A stretch of 15,266 nt of DNA from DATKCN01 sp035513175. GTDB taxonomy: Bacteria > Chloroflexota > Chloroflexia > Thermomicrobiales > CFX8. The notes below the pieces were generated by a model, which saw nothing but the letters and a program-made list of their open reading frames with translations, did no database searches and was not told where the DNA came from. Position 1 is the stretch's first letter; each line of letters opens with the position of its first letter. The stretch is from assembly GCA_035513175.1 (NCBI GenBank), contig DATKCN010000342.1:1-15266 (forward strand), written 5' to 3'. Below are positions 15,266-15,266 of this stretch, piece after piece. Made by a program: the position numbers and the translations under genes.

Positions 15266-15266
15266 C

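Overview
The window is GC-rich chromosomal DNA with tightly packed genes, strong G/C preference at third codon positions and frequent GTG starts. The gene content (a Wzm/Wzt-type exporter, paired giant FtsX-like permeases with two ATPases, a lipoprotein with a Pro/Thr-rich linker) suggests a free-living high-GC bacterium. A Chloroflexota lineage such as Thermomicrobia, or an actinobacterium, fits best, but no rRNA or other marker is present to settle this.

Left part (1-4480). A SpoU/TrmH-family RNA 2'-O-methyltransferase enters from the left edge without its N-terminus. Facing it on the minus strand is a small gene of unknown function whose good coding signal breaks by one base near 921, so it is frameshifted. 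A 12-helix MFS exporter follows on the plus strand. Next come a 280-base gap containing hairpins and a tandem palindrome, and a stand-alone, partly degenerate receiver domain. Converging on that is a minus-strand lipoprotein with a class A beta-lactamase-like serine hydrolase domain.

Middle (4481-6699). A divergent intergenic region with a perfect 7-bp inverted repeat precedes a two-gene polysaccharide ABC exporter: a Wzm-like permease and a Wzt-like ATPase with a C-terminal cargo-recognition-type domain. No glycosyltransferase genes are visible nearby.

Right part (6885-14912). Four same-strand genes, spaced by 2 bases or overlapping by 1 and 4 bases, encode two very large FtsX/MacB-type permeases (1111 and 951 residues) and two LolD/MacB-type ATPases. 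The two permeases share a layout, but the first carries an extra beta-rich block of about 170 residues in its second extracytoplasmic domain. The first ATPase ends in a short domain that reads like an AbrB/MazE swapped-hairpin fold. These genes probably form one hetero-oligomeric mechanotransmission-type (type VII-like) ABC machine whose cargo cannot be read from the sequence. At the right edge a minus-strand gene, seen only as its last 101 codons, looks like the C-terminal half of a macro domain.

No tRNA, rRNA, CRISPR array, insertion sequence or attachment site was recognised.
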